Notes under the pieces: model-generated
Seen by the model: the letters and a program-made list of their open reading frames with translations, nothing else
What the model was told of the DNA's origin: nothing
Databases searched by the model: none
Shown: in pieces, positions 18,652 to 26,120 of the stretch
Layout of the letters: every line of letters starts with the position of its first letter
Position numbering within the stretch: the stretch's first letter is position 1
Assembly (NCBI GenBank): GCA_047630175.1
Contig: JBLHVI010000036.1
Coordinates: forward strand, 1 to 36,389
Source: UBA4582 sp047630175
Lineage (GTDB): Bacteria > Pseudomonadota > Gammaproteobacteria > Pseudomonadales > Azotimanducaceae
Length of the DNA stretch: 36,389 nucleotides
Direction: 5' to 3'
Translations under genes and position numbers: made by a program

Positions 18652-19605
18652 ATGGGAAACATCGTTGGTAATGTCAAGCCAGAGGACGACTACACCCATC
18701 CTCTCGGACCAGAAGAGAACTTTAACGAATCAGTCTATTTTAACTTTTTTGACACCACCCACAATCGAGGTGGGTTTATTCGAATCGGTAACAGAGCCAA
18801 TGAAGGCTACGCCGAGATGACCGTCATCGTTTACAACGAGGATGGTTCTGTATTTTTCAACTATAAGAAACCTGAAATATCCCACAACGATGCTTGGGAT
18901 GCGGGTGGTACCAAAATTGAGGTACTCATACCGGGTGAAAAAATTCGCACGACCTATGAAGGTTCAGCCTTGTTCATGGTTAACCCAAAGGACATGAAGG
19001 ATCCGGGTGCCGCATTTAAGTCGAATCCTTTTAGAAAACTCAAAGTTGCGTTAGTTCACGACGGTGTCGGTCCAATTTTTGGTCACGTTGGCACACCTGG
19101 TGATGGCAATGAATTTGCGCGGGCTCATTATGAGCAACATATGAAAGTTACCGGTACTGTTCAGATCGAAGGGGAAGCACCTTTTTCGATTAATGGGCAC
19201 GGTTTGCGTGATCACTCTTGGGGGCCTCGCTATTGGCAGTCTATTCCTTCTTATCGATGGATTACCGGCAACTACGGTGATGACCTGGGAATGGTGCTAT
19301 CGATTGTTGGCGACAGCAAAGGTGGTATGTTCCATAAAGGGGACGCGTTTATTCGTGTTATCGATCTGGATCTATCAATCGACTATGAGGCGAACAGTCG
19401 TTTCCATAAGGAATTTACGGTGAAGGTGACACTTGAGAATGGCGATAAGCACCTTGTTGAAGGCAAGGTACGGGGATTTATACCGCTGCGTAATCGACGT
19501 TCGGAACAGATTACTTACATTGGCGAGGGTATGACGGAATACACCCTCGATGGTGACAGGGTTGGCTACGGATTGAGTGAATTTCTCGATCAGCCTGCCG
19601 TATAG
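18652..19605 (+). CDS. CrtC/AttH-like protein (DUF7064/DUF7065-type lipocalin-like fold)
   Basis: The 317-residue product has no signal peptide. Its best landmark is NGHGLRDHSWGPRYW at 181-195, the G-x-x-D-H-x-W-G pattern found in AttH/CrtC-like proteins, including hydroxyneurosporene hydratase, and in the DUF7064/DUF7065 proteins common in sterol- and terpenoid-degrading bacteria. An N-terminal half (to about residue 165) with GGFIRIGNRANEGYAEMTV precedes it, so two lipocalin-like halves are likely. Activity is unproven; CrtC members add water to carotenoid double bonds. AGGGAG lies nine bases before the ATG. It sits 226 bp after the TonB receptor on the same strand and is not clearly in its operon. 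A link to the carotenoid oxygenase 11 kb away is speculative. Confidence 0.7.
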   Translation: MGNIVGNVKPEDDYTHPLGPEENFNESVYFNFFDTTHNRGGFIRIGNRANEGYAEMTVIVYNEDGSVFFNYKKPEISHNDAWDAGGTKIEVLIPGEKIRTTYEGSALFMVNPKDMKDPGAAFKSNPFRKLKVALVHDGVGPIFGHVGTPGDGNEFARAHYEQHMKVTGTVQIEGEAPFSINGHGLRDHSWGPRYWQSIPSYRWITGNYGDDLGMVLSIVGDSKGGMFHKGDAFIRVIDLDLSIDYEANSRFHKEFTVKVTLENGDKHLVEGKVRGFIPLRNRRSEQITYIGEGMTEYTLDGDRVGYGLSEFLDQPAV

Positions 19606-19688
19606 AAGGGCTAAGGTCTGAGCCGATTAACCTTCGCTGGTCAATGCGAATATACGCTGGTCCTTTGGCGTATCTTGAAACGCTAAAA

Positions 19689-21074
19689 CTAGAGAAAATC
19701 ATCCGTCAGAACGACCTGTATAGGCGTGCCGCCACCTGGAGCATCTATAACGAAGAAGCGATATATCGCGTTATTAACGACATTGACGGACAACGGGCCG
19801 AAGAGTGCAGTTTTAGAGTCGGTTTCGGTAATGACGAGATCGTAGTCGCCGGGCAAAACAATAAAGCCGCTGCTCGAGAGCAGTCTGTTGTTGAAAGATG
19901 TAGGATTTGCGTCGTCGAGGGTCTGGCCGCTCTCCAGAAAATAGTAATCAAGCAGTGCAGGTGCGCTGGGCGCCGTATGAACCCCGGTAATGATCATGCG
20001 GCTCGGAATAGTCCGGTTGTCCTCGAGACTTAGTGTCGTGACAAGACTTGTGTTGTCGCCGGTTGCATGGGTAATAGGGAGGGCATAAAAATCTCCCTGG
20101 CTGACCGTCGGGGAGATTTCCAGCAATATCGTTGACGGGTCGCCTGCTGGCGTAACCCTGAAGGTGCCATTACCACGAAAATCGGTGTTTTTGTAATCAT
20201 TTACGACGCCAAAAGCAGGGTTGGCGAGGAACAGCGAGCCATTCAGGAAAACATCGATAGGTCCCTGGGTCGGAAGGGTGTTCACAACCCTAATAGCCGC
20301 TGGGATATTCTCTTGCGCAAACGACAGTGTGCCCTGCGGGCTGATGCTGTTGATCTTAACGGTCTGTCCGCCAGGGCCAAAATAATCCATTAATACCAGT
20401 AACGGCCGAGTATTAACCGGTAATGAAAACGTGCCTGAGCGCCAAAGTATATCGGCATCAGTGGGAGCCGCACCGGCCGCTGGTAGTGCCCTAACGGCGA
20501 TTAGTTCATAACCATCGCCCAACGCCGGTGTTAGCGTCAGAGAGGGTGTGAACTGACCCAGAAGTGAAGTGATAGCGGCGCCAAAGTTGCCATCCTGCAC
20601 AAGGATAAAACCTACTTCTGCTGGGTAGTTGTTAGCCGCATGGACAATGGTGAGTTCCGCAAACTCGTTGGCGATGGTCGTTTGCGGTGCATTAATAAGT
20701 TCAATCACGACGGGGCTGTCGAGTGTGCCTGCCAAGATTAGTGACCGGTCTTCTCCGTCTGCGATGTTAACCTCCCGGGTCAGCAGCGTTTGGGCGATAC
20801 CATTAACGGCAAAAATAACACTGACTTCTCTTGGTAGGCTAGGGAGCACGCCAGAGAATGGCGAGCTTTCAGAGAAAGCGAGTGTTGATTGATTTGTGCC
20901 TTCAACTATTGTCGCCAATCGGGGCGCATCCGGTATCGTATGCACGATGCGAAGAAAGCCGGTGGGCACAGCGATAGGCTCAACAAAGCCCTCATCGGTG
21001 CCGCAGCCGGCAAGACCAAGCAGTGTACTCAGGAGTGCCACGAGTGAAAAAACTCTTGTCGTCATTCGATGCAT
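19689..21074 (-). CDS. DUF4397 domain lipoprotein
   Basis: The product of about 461 residues begins with a lipoprotein signal peptide ending in the lipobox LAGC (Cys24 from the ATG at 21074). It then shows DUF4397-type beta repeats: GFLRIVHTIPDAPRLATIVE, ELTIVHAANNYPAEVGFILV, then IRVVNTLPTQGPIDVFLNGS, each followed by strands of the same pattern. The I/V-R-V/I-V-H-x-x-P-x-A-P pattern is the family hallmark. DUF4397 proteins are exported and of unknown function. I preferred the ATG at 21074, with GAAG seven bases upstream, to a TTG at 21080; an ATG at 21065 is also possible. The gene converges on the CrtC-like gene and follows the RNA methyltransferase gene on the same strand. Confidence 0.85.
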   Translation of the reverse strand: MHRMTTRVFSLVALLSTLLGLAGCGTDEGFVEPIAVPTGFLRIVHTIPDAPRLATIVEGTNQSTLAFSESSPFSGVLPSLPREVSVIFAVNGIAQTLLTREVNIADGEDRSLILAGTLDSPVVIELINAPQTTIANEFAELTIVHAANNYPAEVGFILVQDGNFGAAITSLLGQFTPSLTLTPALGDGYELIAVRALPAAGAAPTDADILWRSGTFSLPVNTRPLLVLMDYFGPGGQTVKINSISPQGTLSFAQENIPAAIRVVNTLPTQGPIDVFLNGSLFLANPAFGVVNDYKNTDFRGNGTFRVTPAGDPSTILLEISPTVSQGDFYALPITHATGDNTSLVTTLSLEDNRTIPSRMIITGVHTAPSAPALLDYYFLESGQTLDDANPTSFNNRLLSSSGFIVLPGDYDLVITETDSKTALFGPLSVNVVNNAIYRFFVIDAPGGGTPIQVVLTDDFL

Positions 21075-21187
21075 ACGCAATCTTCAGCAGCCGGGTATAA
21101 AACAAGGCGCAACAATAATGGATATTGCCTTTTGATACCAGTCGTCATGCCTTGTTTAGGGGCTCTGTTAATGGCCTTTGCTACGCT

Positions 21188-22027
21188 TTAGCATTGGAAT
21201 ATACGCCGATAAGCAACAATGCTCGCGGCGGTGCTGACATTCAATGATTCGACGTCATTGGTCAGGGGAATACTGGCGCAGGCGTCACAGCGCGACTTGA
21301 TCTCAGGGCTGAGGCCGTCAGTTTCGTTGCCGAGGACAAAAACGTGCCTACCGGTCAACGGGACCTCAGGAATAGTTAGATTACCATCTGCAGCCAAGCC
21401 GATTAGACGAAAGCCCGCGTCTCGAAGCTCTGCCATGCCCTGAGCCAGTTCATCGCAGTAGAAAATCGGCACTTTCAACACAGTTCCGGCGCTGGCTTTG
21501 ATCACTAAGGGGTCGATGCGTGCGCAGCCTTTTTTAGGCAACAGCAAGCCGACGCAGGGCGAGGCACCGACGGCGCGAATGATCAGGCCAAGGTTTTGTG
21601 GGTTGGTGACGCGATCCAACGCGATCAGGTCAATCGCGTCATCCGGTTGTGCGTGGACGCGTTCCAGCAACTGGCTCAGTGGTCGATAGCTTGGCGCCTC
21701 TATATCGACTGCCACGCCCTGGTCTTGGCGCCCATTTTTAGAAATGCGGGCGAGGGCCTCGCGACTGTGGTAGCAGATTTCAACGTGCTGAGAGTTTGCC
21801 AAAGCGATGATGTCGGCGATAATCCCTGTAGGTCGATTGGTTTGCGCCAGATGCAGGCGCAAGGCACGGCTGCCAGGTGTTGTCAGCGCCTCATGCACAG
21901 GTTTACGTCCATACACGGTCAGAAGACTGTCGAAAAAGGTTTTACGGGCTGTGTATCGCGGGTTGTCAGTATCGGTCATAGGGGTCGTCAGGTTGGCGGC
22001 GCTAGTGCGCAAAATTTCTCCCGTCAT
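21188..22027 (-). CDS. SpoU/TrmH-family RNA 2'-O-methyltransferase
   Basis: The 279-residue product has the three SPOUT (SpoU) motifs: motif 1 LDRVTNPQNLGLIIRA with the catalytic Asn/Arg region, motif 2 VFVLGNETDGLS, and motif 3 SIPLTNDVESLNVSTAASIV forming the trefoil-knot SAM site. The N-terminal part (YGRKPVHEAL, a RlmB-like substrate-binding domain) indicates an rRNA or tRNA ribose methylase of the TrmH/RlmB group; which nucleotide is modified cannot be told from sequence. The start at 22027 gives an unusual 16-residue lead; ATG at 21979 (MTDTDNPRYTARK) is equally plausible, as neither has a good ribosome site. It is divergent from the exopeptidase gene. Confidence 0.9.
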   Translation of the reverse strand: MTGEILRTSAANLTTPMTDTDNPRYTARKTFFDSLLTVYGRKPVHEALTTPGSRALRLHLAQTNRPTGIIADIIALANSQHVEICYHSREALARISKNGRQDQGVAVDIEAPSYRPLSQLLERVHAQPDDAIDLIALDRVTNPQNLGLIIRAVGASPCVGLLLPKKGCARIDPLVIKASAGTVLKVPIFYCDELAQGMAELRDAGFRLIGLAADGNLTIPEVPLTGRHVFVLGNETDGLSPEIKSRCDACASIPLTNDVESLNVSTAASIVAYRRIFQC

Positions 22028-22109
22028 GTTGACACAAAAGACCGCTGAAGGTCTGCATTATCGCGCCAAAGTAAGGTAGGCTAGCGCTTCATTTTGAAAT
22101 GACAGCAGT

Positions 22110-23627
22110 GTGCCGTTTGTGACAGGACCCAGATATCGGATGGTATGGCTGCTACTTGCGACGTGTGGCTGGAGCCCATGGTTGCTGGCAGCAGCGCAGG
22201 CCGACGCGCCTGATTCTATAATCTGGCAGGCCCGGTGCACCACACCTGATAATCCGCGGTTAGCTTATCTGATTGCCGAGGCGCGTTGTGGTTACCTATC
22301 AGTAGCCGAGGATCCGGGCCAGCGCCAAGGCCGGCATATTGATTTGGCGGTGATGGTACTGCCAGCTATTGCTCAGGTAGCGCTGGCTGATCCGATCTTT
22401 TTGCTGGCCGGTGGGCCTGGGCAATCAGCTATAGACAGTGGCCCAAGCGTTTTCAGTGCACTGCGAGAACTGCGACATCAGCGAGATGTGGTTTTAGTTG
22501 ATCAAAGAGGCACGGGGGGGTCGAATAACCTGAGTTGCCCGAGACTGCATAAGATCGAGGCTTTCGACAAAACGACGCGCGCCCAGATTGACGAAGAGAT
22601 TGAGTACCTTAAGACCTGTTTGGCTGGCCTCGATGCGGATCCGTCCCTGTACACCACTCAAATAGCCATGCAAGACCTTGACTTAGTTCGTCGCGCGCTG
22701 GGCTATGAGGTGATCAATCTATTAGGCATATCCTATGGCACTCGGGCGGCATTGGTTTATGCTCGGCAGTCAGGGCCCCATCTACGGGCCATGATTTTAG
22801 ATGGTGTAGCGCCGCCAACAATGATAATGACGGCTCATTTCGCGGCAGATGCTGACGCGGCGTTGGAAAGACTGTTTACTGACTGCGCCGACGCCGTTGC
22901 CTGCCAGCAAGCGTTTCCTAACTTGGCTGCGCACTTTTCAGCAATGCTCGATAGATTGGCGGGCGCACCGGAAACGTTCCGCCTGCGCCATCCTCGGACG
23001 AATCATAGGGTGACGGCGGTTATTGATCGGCAACTGATTACCCAGTTGGTGCGTCAAGTGCTTTATCAACGCACCTTATCAATACTATTGCCGTTGGCCA
23101 TCGAGCAGGCCTATGCGGGTGATTATCAGGCGCTGATGACGCTTGGCTACCAGTTCTATGAAGATCGCGACAGCATAAGCGTAGGCATGATGGCGTCAGT
23201 GCTATGCGCTGAGGATATGACGCGTCCTGTTGCGGAAGCAGCCGATGGGCGCTATTTCAGGCAGACCAGTGATGATTTCTTAAAACAGGTTTGTCAGTTT
23301 TGGCCAACCAATAAAGTATCTGACGATTACTTCGAGCCAGTGAGTAGCGATGTGCCGGCGTTGCTGCTGTCGGGTGAGTTTGACCCTGTGACGCCACCCA
23401 AGTATGCCGAGCAGGCTTTGCTGACGCTATCTCAGGCCCGTCATCTGGTGGTGCCGGGGGTTGGCCATAATGCCGTGTTTATCGGTTGTGTTCCGGACTT
23501 GCTCAAAAACTTTATAGCGAACTTAACGCCGGCCGCACTGGATATTGCCTGTCTTGCTGATATCCGGCGGCCGGCGTTCTTTACCAGTAATGCGGGCCCA
23601 GGGCAGCAGGTAACACTGGATGATTGA
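22110..23627 (+). CDS. Secreted alpha/beta hydrolase, TAP-like tripeptidyl/prolyl aminopeptidase family
   Basis: The 505-residue product has an N-terminal signal peptide (MVWLLLATCGWSPWLLAAA, cleavage near residue 31), then the alpha/beta hydrolase core. Visible landmarks are LLAGGPGQSA (oxyanion-hole region), VDQRGTGGSN, the nucleophile elbow GISYG with Ser208, acid Asp425 in SGEFDPVTPP and His453 in VPGVGHN. The C-terminal block with LLLSGEFDPVTPPKYAEQ is typical of TAP-family exopeptidases, which release N-terminal peptides or proline from peptides. The start may be GTG at 22110 or ATG at 22140 (AGGA 12 bases upstream); the latter fits a signal peptide better. The gene overlaps the next ABC-transporter gene by 8 bp. 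Confidence 0.88.
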   Translation: MPFVTGPRYRMVWLLLATCGWSPWLLAAAQADAPDSIIWQARCTTPDNPRLAYLIAEARCGYLSVAEDPGQRQGRHIDLAVMVLPAIAQVALADPIFLLAGGPGQSAIDSGPSVFSALRELRHQRDVVLVDQRGTGGSNNLSCPRLHKIEAFDKTTRAQIDEEIEYLKTCLAGLDADPSLYTTQIAMQDLDLVRRALGYEVINLLGISYGTRAALVYARQSGPHLRAMILDGVAPPTMIMTAHFAADADAALERLFTDCADAVACQQAFPNLAAHFSAMLDRLAGAPETFRLRHPRTNHRVTAVIDRQLITQLVRQVLYQRTLSILLPLAIEQAYAGDYQALMTLGYQFYEDRDSISVGMMASVLCAEDMTRPVAEAADGRYFRQTSDDFLKQVCQFWPTNKVSDDYFEPVSSDVPALLLSGEFDPVTPPKYAEQALLTLSQARHLVVPGVGHNAVFIGCVPDLLKNFIANLTPAALDIACLADIRRPAFFTSNAGPGQQVTLDD

Positions 23628-24348
23628 GGCCCTACAGCTGGTTAAGCAATTTAAAGGAGTCGATGCTGTTAAGGCGATTTCTTTCACCGCGCAAGCAGGT
23701 CAGGTCACCGGCTTGCTTGGGCCTAACGGGGCTGGTAAGTCGACAACTTTACGTATGTTGTATGGGTTGCTGACACCTAATGCCGGTCGTGTGCTGATTG
23801 ATGGGATAGATATGGTCACTGACACTCGGCATGCGCGTACGAAACTTGGCGTTATGACCGACAATCACGGTCTTTATTCGCGTTTGACCGCCAGAGAACA
23901 TCTCCACTATTTTGGTCGCTTACATGCTATGACTAACGACGAAGTTGAGTCCCGTGCAGACGAGTTGATTAGGTTGCTAGGTATGGCGAATATTGCCGAT
24001 CGGCGCGCTCATGGTTTTTCTCAGGGAGAGAAAACCAAAGTGTGTATGGCGCAGTGCCTGATACATGATCCTGCGAATGTCATACTTGATGAACCGACCA
24101 ATGGTCTTGACGTTATGACAACGCGCATCGTTCGCGATGTTGTCCGTGAACTTCAAGCATCAGATATTACTGTGTTGTTTTCCTCGCACCTAATGCATGA
24201 AGTTGCTCGACTATGCGACAAGATCGTCATCGTTTCGATGGGTCAGGTTGTGGCGCAGGGAACCACTGAGGAGATCAAAGCGATCGCCGCTGAAGATGAT
24301 CTTGAAGACGCATTTGTCAAACTGGTTGAGCAGGTAATCCCTCAATGA
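23620..24348 (+). CDS. ABC transporter ATP-binding subunit, NatA-like
   Basis: The 242-residue product is a complete ABC ATPase: Walker A GPNGAGKST at 34-42, a variant signature FSQGEKTK at 133-140 (instead of LSGGQ), Walker B VILDEPTNGLD around 154-164, and the switch His190 in SSHL. The FSQGEKTK-type signature and size resemble NatA of the NatAB Na+ exporter and related drug or peptide exporters. It overlaps the exopeptidase gene by 8 bp and the permease gene by 4 bp, so the three are translationally coupled in one operon. Confidence 0.93.
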   Translation: MIEALQLVKQFKGVDAVKAISFTAQAGQVTGLLGPNGAGKSTTLRMLYGLLTPNAGRVLIDGIDMVTDTRHARTKLGVMTDNHGLYSRLTAREHLHYFGRLHAMTNDEVESRADELIRLLGMANIADRRAHGFSQGEKTKVCMAQCLIHDPANVILDEPTNGLDVMTTRIVRDVVRELQASDITVLFSSHLMHEVARLCDKIVIVSMGQVVAQGTTEEIKAIAAEDDLEDAFVKLVEQVIPQ

Positions 24349-25508
24349 TGGCGTTCAACGTGGTTTTTACCAAGGAGCTTCGAGATGGCCTGCGTGATCG
24401 TCGCGCAGTATTGTCGGCGTTGATTTTTCCGTTGATGGCGCCGTTTTTAGTCTATTTTTTAATTTCCACCATGATTGATTTGCGCAGCCAAGACAAGCAG
24501 ATCGAAGTAGCGGTGCAGGGCATTGATAATGCGCCACACCTTATCGCCTGGTTAGTGGAGAAAGGACTGACGTTTAGTCCTATCGAAGGTGATGCCCTTG
24601 CGTTGGTGGGTAACCAGCAGGAAAAGCTGGTGTTGATTATTCCAGCAGATTATAGCAGTCGTCTTGATGCTGCCCGCACCGGGTATGTCGAAATTGTCTC
24701 TGATAGTTCGCGCACCGATGCGCGTGCAGCCGTGTCCCGGGTTAGATCTTTGATCCGCGGCTATAATTCGGAAGTTGCGGCGCTGCGATTAATTGTGCGT
24801 GGCGTGTCGCCTCAGGTCATGAGTGTGGTCGAGGTAGTAGACACAGAGGTCGCCAGCAAGCAGGAGATTGCCACCGCACTGCTGAGTTTCATTCCCATTT
24901 ATATCGTGCTGGCTGCGTTTATCTCGGGTATGGGTATCGCGGTTGACAGTACCGCCGGGGAGCGTGAACGCAGAACGTTTGAGTCGCTGCTTATTAACCC
25001 CGTGTCGAGATTACAAATTGTGCTTGGAAAGTGGATAGCAGCGACGGTTTTTTCCGTGGTGGGCATGTCTATGACGCTGGTGTTGTGCATGTTGGTCATG
25101 AGTTACGTGCCGCTAGAAGAATTGGGCTTGCGGTTTCAGGTATCACCCTTGCAAGTAGTGGGCATGCTGCTTGCAACCTTGCCGCTGGCTTTTCTTGCGA
25201 CCAGTATGCAGATGCTAGTGGGTATTTTTGCTAAGTCGTTTAAAGACGCCCAGTCTTATATTGGGATGCTAGTCTTGCTGCCTATGCTGCCGGGTTTGTA
25301 TACCACGTTCAACCCAATCCGCACCGAAACCTGGATGTATGCTGTCCCTATGCTTGGTCAGCATCTTCTGTTAACAGATGTAATGGGGGGAGAAAATGTG
25401 CCGCTGATTGGTTATTTCCTTTCGCCCATTTCAATTTTACTGCTGTGCTTTGTTTTTAGTTGGCTGACGGCGAAATTATTTGAGCGGGAATCAATCATCT
25501 TTACTTGA
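24345..25508 (+). CDS. ABC-2 type permease, NatB-like
   Basis: The 387-residue product is the membrane partner of the preceding ATPase. It has a first membrane segment at about 24-44 (AVLSALIFPLMAPFLVYFLI), a large extracytoplasmic domain to about 175, and at least five further segments in the C-terminal half. The cytoplasmic motif STAGERERRTFESLLINPVS is typical of the NatB/COG1668 group of ABC-2 exporters. The start ATG overlaps the ATPase stop (ATGA); an ATG three bases later is also possible. The cargo is unknown. Its coupling to a secreted peptidase suggests export or detoxification of a peptide, but this is inference. A strong terminator follows directly. Confidence 0.9.
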   Translation: MMAFNVVFTKELRDGLRDRRAVLSALIFPLMAPFLVYFLISTMIDLRSQDKQIEVAVQGIDNAPHLIAWLVEKGLTFSPIEGDALALVGNQQEKLVLIIPADYSSRLDAARTGYVEIVSDSSRTDARAAVSRVRSLIRGYNSEVAALRLIVRGVSPQVMSVVEVVDTEVASKQEIATALLSFIPIYIVLAAFISGMGIAVDSTAGERERRTFESLLINPVSRLQIVLGKWIAATVFSVVGMSMTLVLCMLVMSYVPLEELGLRFQVSPLQVVGMLLATLPLAFLATSMQMLVGIFAKSFKDAQSYIGMLVLLPMLPGLYTTFNPIRTETWMYAVPMLGQHLLLTDVMGGENVPLIGYFLSPISILLLCFVFSWLTAKLFERESIIFT

Positions 25509-25512
25509 GGAG

Positions 25513-25552
25513 CAGGACTGCTGATCAATGATCTGCAGTCCTGTATTTTTTC
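25513..25552 (+). terminator. Intrinsic terminator of the peptidase-ABC exporter operon
   Basis: CAGGACTGC at 25513-25521 pairs perfectly with GCAGTCCTG at 25535-25543. An inner GATC/GATC pairing closes on an AAT loop, and TATTTTTT follows. It is directional for the plus strand; on the minus strand no T tract follows the stem. Confidence 0.92.
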
Positions 25553-25617
25553 TAAGCGTCGATCATAGAATAGTAGTCTCAGGACGTTCGTCTTAAGAGG
25601 TTTGCTACTACCGATTT

Positions 25618-26085
25618 TTACAGAAGTTCATCCAGCTCTGCCGCTATGTCTTCCAGCGTGACCTTAGGATGATAACGTTTTACGGGCTTGCCAGTTTTGT
25701 CGATGAGGAATTTGGCGAAGTTCCAGGCAATAGGGTGTTTGCCTTCGTCGTCAGCCAGTTCATCACAAAGCCACTGATACAATGGTGCTGCCGCCTCACC
25801 ATTCACATCAAGCTTGGCAAACATAGGGAAGTTTACTTGGTATTTACTGGTAGCGAATTCAAGAATTTCTTGATTGCTGCCGGGTTCCTGGGCACCGAAC
25901 TGGTTGCAAGGGAAACCCAGTACCGTGACCTTACCGCTTTCGTGCAGAGTACGCAGACCTGCGTACTGAGGGGTTAGGCCTCACTGGCTAGCAAGATTAA
26001 CAATTAGCAGTGCTTGGTCCTTAAAGTCAGAGAATGAAATCACCTCTCCCGTTATCGATTCCATTTGCAGATCATTTAGGTTCAT
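25618..26085 (-). CDS. gpx: Selenocysteine-containing glutathione peroxidase
   Basis: Reading 26085 to 25618 gives one 155-codon frame with a single TGA at 25983-25981, codon 35. The context is IVNLASQ-(TGA)-GLTPQYAGL, exactly where glutathione peroxidases have catalytic Cys or Sec (NVAS-K/Q-C/U-G-x-T). The rest is intact: FPCNQFGAQEPG with tetrad Gln66, WNF with Trp121/Asn122, and a normal C terminus. Three features argue for Sec insertion rather than a mutation: the stop falls at the one position where Sec belongs, coding resumes without frameshift, and a SECIS-like hairpin follows. AGGAG lies nine bases before the ATG. The enzyme should reduce H2O2 or lipid hydroperoxides with glutathione or thioredoxin in the cytoplasm. 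The gene begins 35 bp after the imuB stop, likely cotranscribed. A conventional annotation would show only the 68-codon tail at 25618-25824. Confidence 0.88.
25948..25967 (-). promoter_or_regulatory. Bacterial SECIS hairpin in the gpx mRNA
   Basis: In the mRNA, AGUACGCA pairs perfectly with UGCGUACU across a GGUC loop. The stem starts 13 nt after the UGA and the loop lies at 22-25 nt, within the window for SelB-dependent bacterial SECIS elements, with a G at the start of the loop as usual. The apical GCAGGUCUGC equals the apical part of the well-known E. coli fdhF element as I recall it. It lies in coding sequence (QYAGLRTL). Confidence 0.8.
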
Positions 26086-26120
26086 TTGGGTGTACTCCTG
26101 AGCAGGTAAGTGACGTTTGA

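Noticed and set aside
25513..25552. The same hairpin as terminator for gpx on the minus strand
   Set aside because: On the minus strand the stem is preceded by A residues and not followed by a T tract, so it works only for the plus-strand operon.
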